Shown here piece by piece: positions 31,287-42,600 of a DNA stretch of 64,000 nucleotides. The DNA lies in NCBI GenBank assembly GCA_905221605.1, contig CAJNDS010001136.1, positions 586,439 through 650,438 of the forward strand, written 5' to 3'. How positions within the stretch are numbered: position 1 is the first letter of the stretch; every line of letters starts with the position of its first letter. The position numbers were made by a program, and so were the translations under genes. This stretch comes from Symbiodinium natans. Taxonomy: Eukaryota > Sar > Dinophyceae > Suessiales > Symbiodiniaceae. The notes beneath the pieces were generated by a model that had not been told where the DNA came from, did not search any database, and saw nothing but the letters and a program-made list of their open reading frames with translations.

Positions 31287-32085
31287 GTTTAGGGTTTATA
31301 GGGTTTAGGGTTTATAGGGTTTAGGGGTTGGGGTTTAGGGTTTAGGGTTTACGGTTTACGGTTTACGGTTTAGGGTGGTTGTAGGGCCGTGCCCAAGAAG
31401 GGGCCGTTCAGGGTTTCGGGTTTAAGGTTAGGGTTTAGGGATTAGGGTCTGGTTTAGGGTTTAGGCATTAGGCAGGCAATGAAAACAGCTCCCGATTTGT
31501 AGACGCGGGCACAGAGGACACGAAACACCAAACCCTTTTCTAAGCATGCCTCTGTACAGTAGACGGCCGGGCAAACACCAAAACCTCAACCCTAAATCCT
31601 AAACCTATAACCCCTAAATCCTAAACCTCAACCCTAAATCCTAAACCCTCAACTCTAAACCTATAACCCCTAAATCCTAAACCCTAAACCGCAAGGGCTT
31701 CCATGAACTCTCAACCTCCATGAATCTCCACATCCCTGAGTCCAACATCAACCCGCAGCTGCGCCCCCTAAACCCTTTTTGAACCAGGACTGTCTCTCCC
31801 CTGAACCCCCAACCCTAAACCCCAAACCCCAAAACCCCAAAACCCCAAAACCCCAAAACCCCAAAACCCCAAAACCCCAAACCCCCAAACCCCCAAACCC
31901 CAAACCCTAAAGCGCCCTTTTGAGAAGGACACGCCGGTAAGCTTCGCCTTCGACAAACAGTGATGCACGGAAAAATTCCTGCGGGGTGGGCACTGTGGCG
32001 CTGTCATGTGCCTCAGCGTTTAGAGTTTAGGGTTTAGGGTTTGCGGTTTAGGGTTTAGGGTTTGGGGTTGGGCTGTGATGAGTAA

Positions 32086-32275
32086 ACCCTAAGCCCTGAG
32101 CCCTCAGCCCTAAGCCCTAAGCCCTAGGCCCTAGGCCCTAAAACCCTAAGCCCTAAGCCCTAAACCGCAAGCCCTAAGCCCTAAGCCCTAAGCCCCTAAG
32201 CCCCTAAGCCCCTAAGCCCCTAAGCCCCTAAGCCCCTAAGCCCCTAAGCCCCTAAGCCCCTAAGCCCCTAAGCCC
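32086..32275 (-). repeat. CCCTAAG and CCCCTAAG arrays
   Basis: A run of CCCTAAG units turns into about twelve homogeneous CCCCTAAG units. This is a third locally amplified variant, distinct from CCCCTAAA at 13.5 and 38.5 kb. Confidence 0.9.
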
Positions 32276-32394
32276 TGCACCTGCAGGCCTGAACTCTCTC
32301 CCGGAGTCGCGAAGCTCCAAACTCCTAAGCCCAAGAGCCCCACATCCCGAACCCGAAGACGAGAAGTCCCCAGAATCCCAACATCCCGAACGTT

Positions 32395-32498
32395 TAGGGT
32401 TTAGGGTTTAGGGTTTAGGGTTTAGGGTTTAGGGTTTAGGGTTTAGGGTTTAGGGTTTAGGGTTTAGGGTTTAGGGTTTAGGGTTTAGGGTTTAGGGT
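32395..32498 (+). repeat. TTTAGGG array
   Basis: About fifteen perfect units. Confidence 0.9.
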
Positions 32499-32839
32499 CG
32501 AATTTGCAGGGCTGAAACCATTGCCAAGTAGACCCCCAACATTGAGAGACCATGGGACACAACCGAACCCACACCAACGGTCCAAGCGCACACGCTCAAT
32601 GCTGGGGTTTAGAGTGTATGTAGGGTTTAGGGTAGGCCGTTGGGGATGTTTTACCTTACTCAGCCAATAGCTGAACTTTGTACTTGTTGGGGCTTCCTTG
32701 TTTAGTATGGATGTAACATGTAGTTGGACCTTTTGATTCCTTGGTTGCTGCAGAAGTAAGCTACATATCCTGCCGACATATTTGGTGAGTTCTCTAAATC
32801 ATGGTCGGTTCTGGAGTTGATAGTATAAAGCGGCCCCCT

Positions 32840-32935
32840 ATTATTTAGGGTACCCAAAACCCTAAACCCCAAACCCTAAACCCTAAACCCAAAAAGGGAC
32901 CATCGTTTTGACAAACGACTACTAGGTAGGCCCTT
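32840..32935. mobile_element. Element interrupted by telomere repeat
   Basis: GGGTACCCAAAA and AAAAAGGGACCATCG are continuous in a related copy at 12347-12370 (GGGTACCCAAAAAGGGACCA). Here about 35 bases of CCCTAAA repeat lie between them, and ACCCAAAA occurs on both sides (32852-32859, 32887-32894). Confidence 0.65.
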
Positions 32936-32999
32936 GCTGCTGATTTTCCCTTATTCTTGCTTCTGCTAGGTAGGCCGTTGACACATTTTGTATTTTCCC

Positions 33000-33750
33000 C
33001 TTGCGGGGTTTAAGCGGATCATATTACCCTGAACCCTGAAGCCTAAACCCTAAACCTTAATTTCGGAGGGTTGTAAGCACCATCCTAATCTGCGAGTTTT
33101 GGGCGGCAGTTCGAAGCGACGAAAGCGAGCATTCTTGCCTGAAATTTTCTGGTCGATGATGACGGTGCTTTCGGCTCACTTGGCTTGGCTTAAGAAAAGA
33201 GCTACCACATGTAGGGTTTAGGGTTTAGGGTTCGGGGCTTGGGGTTTAGGGCATAAATCGTTCCTGTGACTGCAGTTTGCGCATCACGGCGTCGCAAAGC
33301 CCAGGTCAACCATGGTAGCAAGCCAGGGAGTTTAAAGCTGACTCGCATGACCCCGTTGTAACTCCACAATGCCTCTTCAACACAGCGGCAGCTTTTCATG
33401 AATCGGAACGAATTGAGCTAGCTACGTCCGGGCATGTGGCGGTTTAGGGTTTGGCGTTGAGGGGTTCTTTAGGGGTTATTTGGGGGCTACTTGGGTATAT
33501 AGGGGCTATACTACCGGAAATCAGATGAAGGGTCCCTTCCAGGGGTCCCTCCTCATACTCCTTTAAGAGTTTAGGCTTCTGAGATGAGTGCCTTCGAATC
33601 ACCGACGAACAAGTCAGTGCCCAAAGAGGCTGATGGCCGTCCAAAAAGCAACTTGGCAGGCCTGTGGGGTTTCGGGTTTAGGGTTTAGAGTTTAGGGTCT
33701 AGGGTTTAGGGTTTAGGGTTTAGGGTTTAGGGATTAGGGTTTAGGAAGGG

Positions 33751-33785
<35 letters not shown>

Positions 33786-36050
33786 GTACCCTATATACAA
33801 GGGAACCAATAATATGAAGACTTGTTTTCTCAAAAGGGTTTGAAGCGAACCCAGGCAAACAGAGCAGCAGGGCCAGTTCCGCATCGCGCTCCTCCATTTC
33901 CAAAGAGGAACAGCTACTAGGTAGGACCTTGGCACCGTGTTTTGTATTTTCCCTTGTCAGGGGTAGGTTTAGGGTTCAGGGTTCAGGGTTTAGGGTTTAG
34001 GGTTTAGGGTTCAGGGTTCAGGGTTCAGGGTTTAGGGTTTGCTGTGATAGGGCGTAGATGCTGTGAAGGTTAGGTTTTGGAACAAGCTCGAAAGCTTCAT
34101 GAAGCGTGAAGAGCAGCTTTGGCCCGATTGTGGAAACACTTTTCTCAACACCCCACGCCGTCCGAGGCGGCAAAGCCACCCAAACCAGGGTTTAGGGTTA
34201 GGGTTTAGGGTTTAGGGTTTAGGGGTTAGGGTTTCGGGTTTAGGGTTTCCTTTTAGGGTTTAGGCCTAAACTCAAGCCAACTGCTTACTTTCCATCAAAC
34301 TTATTCATTCCGTCACGGTGAGGGCGGTTGCCAGCCTGCTTCAAAAAGAGGCAGAAGGGCAGAAAGGCCCAGGAGGCTGGGGCCACGAGGGCATAGGCAG
34401 GGGGGGGCTGAGGGGGGTCCAGAACCCAGGTCAGGGGGGGCTCAGCGGGTCAGGGAGCGCGCGCCGCCCCGCCACTGTAGGGGGGCGGCCTAAGCCTTGA
34501 GACCTACCCCAGTTGTTTGGTTTAGGAGGGGTCAGATTTATGGAAATGTCCCAGATGGTTTTAAAGGGCCAGCCAAGGCAGCTGGCCGACGACCTTCAGT
34601 CTCTTCGTAGCTGCATGAGTACGCTTTGCACTGTTTTGGGATATTATGGTTCCCTTTTGAACTGAAAGTGTACACTTAAACCTTAAACCCTAAATAAACC
34701 CTGAACCCTGAACCCTGAACCCTAAACCCTAAGACCCTAAACCCTCCCAGCATCTAAGGTCTGCAAACGAGAACTTGATCGTGGAGTCTCACGGCAGGTC
34801 GACCAGCCCAAGCAGCACCGACTCGGAGGCCCGTGACAGCTTCTTAGTAGCTGAGTGAGTACACTTTACACTTTTTGGGATACTATAATCCCCTGTAGAA
34901 CTGCAAGTGTACACTTTACACTTGTTGGGATACTATAATCCCCTATAGAACTGCAAGTGTACACTTTACACTTGTTGGGATAGTATAATCCCCTAGAGAA
35001 CTGCAAGTGTGCACTTTACACTTTTTGGGATACTATCATCCCCTATAGAACTGAAAGTGTACACTTTGGGGGGGGGGGGGGGGCTATGTACTCAGCACCT
35101 AAGGTTTGCAAGAGCGCGAAGCTCGAGAACGAAGCATGGAGTTCATTCGAACCTGGCTTGTGCTTTGGGAGACTGTTTTTTGGAAGTTTCCCTTACTTCC
35201 TTGTAAGCGGACCTATTCAGAAGTAACTTTCAAAGGGTTTAAAGCAAGACCCCTAACCCCTAAAAGCTAAACCCTAAACCCTAAACCAACCCTAAACCCT
35301 AAACCCTAAACGCTCAACCCTAAACCAGGAACGTACTGCCAGCAGCATGCCATGGCCTCTCCGGCTTCACCTCAGAGATCGCACGCTGCCACCGGATCCC
35401 AAGCCAACTCCAGCGAGAGAGAGACTTCGTGTTGCTTAGTAGGGAATAGGGGGGATATAAGGTACCCGAATATCCCCTATATACTCTTTAAGGGATTATA
35501 CATACCCCTATATTCCCTTTAAGGGATTATAGAATGGTACCTTCTTCCCCCAAGCGTATAAGGAGGGCAGCAGCCGCACGCCAAAGAGGCAGATGTCTAA
35601 GGACCTCACCAGTGCGAAAGTGCCTTACTCAGCCAGTATACTTGAGAACTTTATAAACTTCTTGTTGGGCTTCCTTATATTTAGTAGTAGCAACATTTTA
35701 AAGTTTAGCCTTTTTCTTTTGGTTTCCTTCTTTAGGAACCGTAAAGACCCTAAACCCTAAACCGTAAACCCTAAACAAGCTTAACCTTTCTTATGACCCT
35801 TGGCTCTTGGAGAAGTCAGGTGCTCGATCTCTCCAGAACTCAGAGGACTGGTGAGGGGACGCGGAGGACTTCGAAGACGTGTTCAAAGCAGACCCCCTTG
35901 GGGGGCATAACCCCCCTTAAAAGAAATTAAGGTTTAAGGTTTAGGGTTTAGGGTTTAGGGTCGTTTTTTTTGTTTTGTGGGGGGGGGGGGGTATGGTAAA
36001 ATCCTTCCTTATATTCTCCTTTCATAGGTTAAGGGGTATGGGTTTGGGGG
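33000..36050. other. No confident gene; element copies and repeats
   Basis: It holds TTTAGGG islands at about 33668-33745, 33965-34040 and 34190-34265, a TA microsatellite at 33752-33783, elements at 34605-34677 and 34844-35102, and a symmetric GTATATAGGGGATATAAGG-type block at about 35440-35545. Short open frames were not supported by neighbours. Confidence 0.45.
34844..35102 (+). mobile_element. TTAGTAGCTGAGTGAG element with internal tandem expansion
   Basis: The ends are those of the family (TTAGTAGCTGAGTGAGTAC; CTCAGCACCTAAG). Inside, a unit of about 57 bp (ACTTTACACTTGTTGGGATA, then CTATAATCCCCTATAGAACT) is repeated four times with few differences. Other copies have one such unit. Confidence 0.85.
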
Positions 36051-36059
36051 TGTGCGGAT

Positions 36060-36160
36060 TGTTTTTTCGAAGGACTTCATCGCTGAACTCCAAAAGCTCT
36101 AGCAGCCCACGGGCCTCCGGGAGCATGGACTTCACGTCAGATAAAGCCACCAGGCTAGCC
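36060..36160 (+). CDS. Possible serine-rich exon
   Basis: It encodes RTSSLNSKSSSSPRASGSMD, then FTSDKATR, directly before a CCTTGGTAGCCCAGT-family element (36156-36267). AAGCCACCAGG (36144) and AAGCCACCCGG (36269) flank the element as a near-exact 11 bp duplication. It may be an upstream exon of the large gene below, but the join is not resolved. Confidence 0.35.
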
Positions 36161-36267
36161 CAGTAGTGCCCCTCTTTTCCTTTTTGTTTTTTGGGTTCAA
36201 GGTTCCCTTATAAAGTAGCCAACCCCAAAAAGGGTGCCCTTACTTTAATATATGGTTACTGGGCTAC
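36156..36267 (+). mobile_element. CCTTGGTAGCCCAGT-family introner-like element
   Basis: The left end TAGCCCAGTAGTGCCCC and right end GGTTACTGGGCTACC are inverted repeats. The core has GGTTCCCTTATAAAGTAGCC and AGGGTGCCCTTAC, shared with copies at 41-43 and 48.6 kb. Flanking 11 bp duplication AAGCCACCAGG / AAGCCACCCGG. Confidence 0.8.
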
Positions 36268-36385
36268 CAAGCCACCCGGGGGGTCTCTTAAGGGACATGT
36301 TTTCGATCTTCCCCTTATGGGCTTTCTTCAAGAGGATTACTATCATGTATAGGGTTTAGGGTCTTAGGGTTTTGAACTGATAGTA

Positions 36386-36602
36386 GAGCCCTAAACCCCT
36401 AAACCCTAAACCCTAAACCCTAAACCCTAAACCCTAAACCCTAAACCCTAACCCCTAACCCCTAACCCTAAACCCTAAACCCTAAACCCTAAACCCTAAA
36501 CCCTAAACCCTAAACCCTAAACCCTAAACCCTAAACCCTAAACCCTAAACCCTAAACCCTAAACCCTAAACCCTAAACCCTAAACCCTAAACCCTAAACC
36601 CT
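36386..36602 (-). repeat. CCCTAAA array before the first resolved exon
   Basis: About 30 units with a few CCCCTAA variants, ending CTACCGAG at the boundary of the exon beginning 36609. Confidence 0.9.
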
Positions 36603-36608
36603 ACCGAG

Positions 36609-39600
36609 GCAAGCTCCAGCGAAAGCGACTTGACCAACCCCAAGCAAGGGCAGATGAGCATGAGCGAGCTCGAGGACAAAATCGCGAAGCTGGAAGCTTC
36701 CATCAAGGACCACCCTCAACACCCTAAACCCTAAACCCTAAACCCTAAATCCTAAACCCTAAACCCTAAACCCTAAACCCTAAACAATAAACCCTAAACC
36801 CTAAACCCTAAACCCTAAACCCTAAACCCTAAACCCTAAACCCTAAACCCTAAACCCTAAACCCTAAACCCTAAACCCTAAACCCTAAACCCTAAACCCT
36901 ACCCCCTAAACCCTAAACCCTAAACCCTAAACCCCTACCCTAAACCCTAAACCCTAAACCCTCATTCCCTCATTCCCTCAAAGGACACCAGGCTCAGGTT
37001 GGCCCTGGGGACAGTTCGTGCTTTCCCTTCTTGCATCTCAAGCATGTTTTCAGAGGGCTCAGAAAGGGCCCCTAAACCGTACACCCCAAACCTTAAACCC
37101 CAAACCCTAAACCGGATGACACGCACAAATCGAGAAGTGTACCAAGAGGGAGAAAAACCCTAAACCCTAAACCCATAGGACCGTGATGATGCGGCTGCAA
37201 CAATGCTCTTGAACTACGAGGAGATGGAACTGGCAGGAAGTGACGCCTTGCACAAGGTCTGTTGGGTTTAGGGTTTAGGGTTTAGGGTTTAGGGTTTAGG
37301 GTTTAAAGTTTAGGGTTTAGGGTTTAGGGTTTAGGGTTTAGGGTTTAGAGCCATGGGCCTTTAGGGTGGGCCCTTACCCTGGTCTATAGGGATCCGAAGT
37401 ATGGGCCCTTGTTATACAGTGTATATAAGGGTTATATAACAAGGGACCCAAATTTAGCGCCCACACTTCGCATCCCTAAACCCTAAACCCTAAACCCTAA
37501 ACCCTAAACCCTAAACCCTAAACCCTAAACCCTAAACCCTAAACCCTAAACCCTAAACCCTAAACCCTAAACCCTAAACCCTTCCCCTACAAGGTGAGGA
37601 AGCAGTTGAAGGCGGCTCTGAAGGCCAAAGAGCTCGCCGAGCGCCAGCGGAATGCGATGGAGGTATCGGCTGTTGGGGATAAGGCCCGCTACTTGGCTTT
37701 CTTGTGGCGGGTTTAGGGTTAGGGGTTTAGGGTTTAGGGTTTTATGGTTTAGGGTTTAGGGTTTAGGGCTTTAATTTTTTTGGGTTTTTGCAGAAACTAC
37801 AATAAGGAGCCCAAAAGTTAAATGTTTTGAGAGGGGTTCAAAAGTCAGCCAAGGCTACGATAGTAACATGGCCTTCGAGAAGGTGCAGAATGAGGAGCTC
37901 CTCCTGCAGCAAGCGCGTCACGAAACGCAGATGAGTGAAAACAAAATCGAGCTTCGGGAAGCGAACGCCGAGTTGGCACAGAGCAGGGCGAACCGCGGCA
38001 TCGATGAGCTTCATGCGTCGGAAAGCCAGGCGCTCTCTGACAAGCGCATTGCCGAGTTGGAAAAGGCCCTGAAGGCTCTGTGGTGCTTTACGGTAACTTT
38101 AGATCCTTAGCCTTTTTGGGTTTATTGGGTTTCTTAAGAAGGCAGCTAAAAATTAAGTTTATAGCTACCCTGCTAAGTGCAGCCAAGAAGGCAAGCAACG
38201 ACTCCCTGGCCGCAGCCTTTCTGCCGGGCAGCGGCGGGGCCGGTGCTCTCGCCCGAAGTGAGAGAGAAAGGCAGCTGCACATCGAGATCAACGCGCTGCT
38301 GGGTGGGTTTAGGGTTTAGGGTTTAGGGTTTAGGGTTTAGGGTTTAGGGTTTAGGGTAGGATTTATACGGGATATATAAACATCTTTCAGAGGGTTTGAA
38401 GACCAACCCAGGCTGGTGCAAGAACGACAAGACACCAGCAAGGAGATGAGCAGCATTCGCTTGGAACTGCTTGGCCTCAAGCGGGACAAGCAAAAGAGGA
38501 AGGCCTAAACCCTAAACCCCTAAACCCCTAAACCCCTAAACCCCTAAGCCCCTAAACCCCTAAACCCCTACACCCCTACACCCCTAAACCCCTAAACCCC
38601 TAAGCCCCTAAGCCCCTAAGCCCCTAAGCCCCTAACCATAAACCCTAAATTCTAAACCCCTAACCCTAAACCCTAAACCCCAAACCCTTAAACCCTAAAC
38701 CCTAAACCCCTAAACCCTAAACCCTAAACCCCTAAACCCTAAACCCTAAACCCCAAACCCTAAACCCCAAACCCCTAAACCCTAAACCCTAAACCCTAAA
38801 CCCCTAAACCCTAAACCCTAAACCCCTAAACAGGCCGAAGCTCCTCAGCCATCTGGCCCGGCGCGCTCCGGGGGCCGCCGCGGAAACGTAGTAGCTGAAT
38901 GAGTACACTTTACACTTTTTGGGATACTACGTTTAGGGTTTAGGGTTTAGGGTTGAGGGTTGAGGGTTCAGGGTTCAGGGTTTAGGGTTTAGGGTTTAGG
39001 GTTTAGGGTTTAGGGCTACAATCCCCTATAGAAGTGAAAGTGTAAGCTTTTTTGGTTTTTAGTGTTTAGGGCTACAATCCGCTATAGAACTGAAAGTGTA
39101 AGTTTTTTTTGGGCTTCTGAACTCAGCAGCTAAGGAAAGGGAAGTGGCAAGGGAAGTGGAGGCTATGGGCGAAATTTGGGGGCTCAAGGGGTCCGGGTTT
39201 GGGGTTTAGGATTTAGGGTTTAGGGCTTAGGGTTGAGTCTTTTGGGCTTGAGTTGTTTGGGGTTTAGGGCTTAGGGCTTAGGGCTTAGGTTTTGGGGCGC
39301 GGCCCTCAGTCCTGGCATGAAGCAGCTTCCAGGTTCAAAAAGGGTTTGGGGTGTAGGGTTTAGGGTTTAGGGGTCAGTAATTTTTTCCCCCCGGTTTTTG
39401 AGGGTGTAAGCCCGATTTTGAGGACTTTTCCTGTTTATGCCAACGGTTGTGGGGGCTGTAAGCCCGATTTTGGGACATGTGTTTCTTCCCGGCTCTTGGG
39501 GTAAACCCTAAACCCTAAACCCTAAACCCTAAACCCTAAACCCTAAACCCTAAACCCTAAACCCTAAACCCTAAACCCTGAACCCTGAACCCTGAACCCC

Positions 39601-42600
39601 AACCTTGGGACCTTTGCCTTCCGAAGGTACTTTCATGGGCCCTGAAGATGGTCCCTAACCTCCCTTAAAGGGTTCTGCTTAGGGTTTAGGGTTTAGGGTT
39701 TAGGGTTTAGGGTTTAGGGTTTAGGGTGCCCAAAGGCTCCCATGTAGTACCTTCTTGGGGAAGTATACTAGAATCCCCTATAACGAACCCAAGAAGGAAC
39801 TACATTGGAGCCTTTGGGTGATGTATGTGCCTTACTTTGCATAGGGTATATAAGGGGTATATCAAGGGGCAGGCCCAATTTTGGGACTCTAGGGACTGGA
39901 GGAGGGGGACCCTTCTAAGGGACCTCAGAGGGGGCTTATTTGGGGGCTACTTAAGGTATATACCCTAAACCCGAAACCCTCAACCCTAAAGCCCAAGCTT
40001 GGGACCTTTGTTTACCCCGGTTTTTTTGGGCGGGGGGGGGGGGGGGGGGTGTAAGTTAGGGTCATATTCAGGATTGTTTTTTGCTCAGAAGGTTCTAAAT
40101 CCCTAAACCCTAAACCCTAAACCCTAAACCCTAAAAGGGCTAACCTAGGAAAGGGAGGCGGCAAGTTTCTTGAGATCATCGATGAGGAGGAGGACGATCT
40201 TCCTGAGACCAGGAGCATCGATCACGCCGACTTGGCCAGTGAGTGTGTGAGCAGCGACCATGAGACCCACTCCCTTGGTGACCAGACGTACCAGGCTGAC
40301 CTAGTGAACAATCTGCTGAAACAGACTCTGGGCCATTGTTGTGAGCCATTTTACATTTTTTCGAATACTTACACCCAATAAAGGGAAAGAACATGATTAT
40401 TTTTAACAGTCCCCCCCCAACAACAATGGTGCAGGATCACCCAGCAGAAGAAGTCGATGCAAGAGATGAAGGCCGAGCATGCTGGCATGAACGCATCGCA
40501 GGTTCAGAAGATCCAGCAGCTGATGTTACTGGGCTGCACTTAGCAGGGTAGCTATAAATTTAATTTTTAGCTGCCTTCTTAATAAACCCAATGAACCCAA
40601 AAAGGCTAAGGATCTAAAGTTACAGTAAAGCAGCACAGAGGTTAGAGCTTAGCGAGTCCAACGTGCTCCATGAGCAACTCGCAGCTGATCACGAGCTCCT
40701 GAAACAGTCAGAAAAGACCAGCCGGATGGATCACCTGAAGAAGGTGGATTCACTCAACCGGCTGATGAGAACAATGCAAGGCCAGCTGCATGACCAAGAT
40801 GTTGCCATGAAGGAGCAAGATCGGACGGCGGCGGCAAGTGAGCTGAACCAGACAAACCTTGAGGAGCAGCTGCAGCTGCAGACAGAGGCGCTTCGCATAA
40901 CCAGCCTGCGCTTGCGCGACGTGCTCCAGCAGCACGACAACGAGACTCTCCGCCACCAGCAGGAGCAAAGTTCCCTGAAGCTACAGCTTGCACTTGAGCG
41001 GAAGAAGACCTCCAATTTCGGAGCGCCTGGGGGGGACGGATTCGACGGAACCGATGAAACTCAAGTGGCAGAGGCGCTCCTCGAGAGACGCAACCAGGAG
41101 TCTTTGCAGCCCAGTGACACCCTTTTCCCCGTGTTTTTTGTTCATTTTTCCGGTTCCCTTGTAAAGCGACCAACCCCACAAAAAAGGGTACCCTAATCAA
41201 AAAGTATGGCTACTGGGCTACTAAGGAGTTGCAGGAAGAGCGGAATGTCTTGCAGGGAAGGTTGGACGTGCAGGAGGTGCAGTTTCAGCTGCAGCTTGAA
41301 GAGCTACAAAGAGAGCATGCGTTGAAGATACAGGAGCAGAAACCCTAAACCCTAAACCCCAAACCCCAAACCCTAAACCATTGAAGATACAGGAGCAGAC
41401 GCAGTTCTTCTCTCAACAGATTGAAGATCTTCGAGCCCATCTGGACCAGAGCCGACAAGCCAGCCTCTTCACATCGCTTGCATCTTAGGGATACTTGTGG
41501 GAATCTCTTTTTTTTTAGGGTTTAGGGTTGAGGGTTTAGGGTTTAGGGTTTAGGGTTCTATTTTCTAAGAAACAGCCAAGAGAAGAGTCTTTCGCTAGGG
41601 TGCCAAGTTCAGTTCAGGCAACCGATGCCTCCAATGGATCTCAGGCCCTGCGAGGTCTCGGCGCCACATCTGTCTCTTGGTAGCCCCAGTGGTGCCCTTT
41701 TTCCGTTTTTTGTTTTGGCTCCGGGTTCCCTTACAAGGTAAGCAGCCCAAAAAGGGTGCCCTTATTATATCATATTATAAAATATTACATTATATCTTAT
41801 TTGATTAGATTTTTTTATATTATATTATATTATATATTATTTTATTATATTGGATCAGATTACATTATATTGTACTATATTTTATTATGTTATGGTTACT
41901 GGGCTACGAAGGTATCTCCTCAAGCAAGCAAAGCCAGCAGCGACGTCAGTGGCACCGATGTAGGCAGCGGGGCCTCAATGTACCTTGGGGACGAAATGAA
42001 CCCTAAAATTGGGACCCTGACTACTATAAGTTCAGGGTTTAGGATTTAAAGTTTAGGGTTTAGGGTTTAGGGTTTTGGGTTTAGGGTTTAGGGTTTAGAT
42101 ACACCCTTTTAGGATTCATTAAAGTCCCCCAGGTATGGAGGGGTGAAGGGGCTCGTCTGGGGCATTCTGGCCATGCTGCCGAACGTTGCGGCTCCTTGGC
42201 AGCTCATTGGTGCCCTTTACCCTTTTTCTTCGCGGGTTCTGGGTTCCCTTATAAAGTTGCCAACCCCCAAAAAGGGTGCCCTTTAGGGTTTAGGGTTCTA
42301 AACCCTAAACCCTAAACCCTAAACCCAAAAAAGGGTGCCCTGCAATGGTTCCTGGGCCACCGAGGCCCTGATGTGCAGCTACGAGGGAGCCATCATCCAC
42401 AGCATCACGCCGAGAGTTGGCATCCTGATGGCCCAGTGGTACCCTTTTCCCTGTTTTTTTTTTTGGGTTCAAGGTTCCCTTGCTAGGGTTTAGGGTTTAG
42501 GGTTTAGGGTTTAGGGTTTAGGGTTTAGGGAAAAAGGGTGCCCAGATTAAAATATTGCTACTGGGCTACCAAGGAATTCTGATGGGGAGCACCTTGATTG

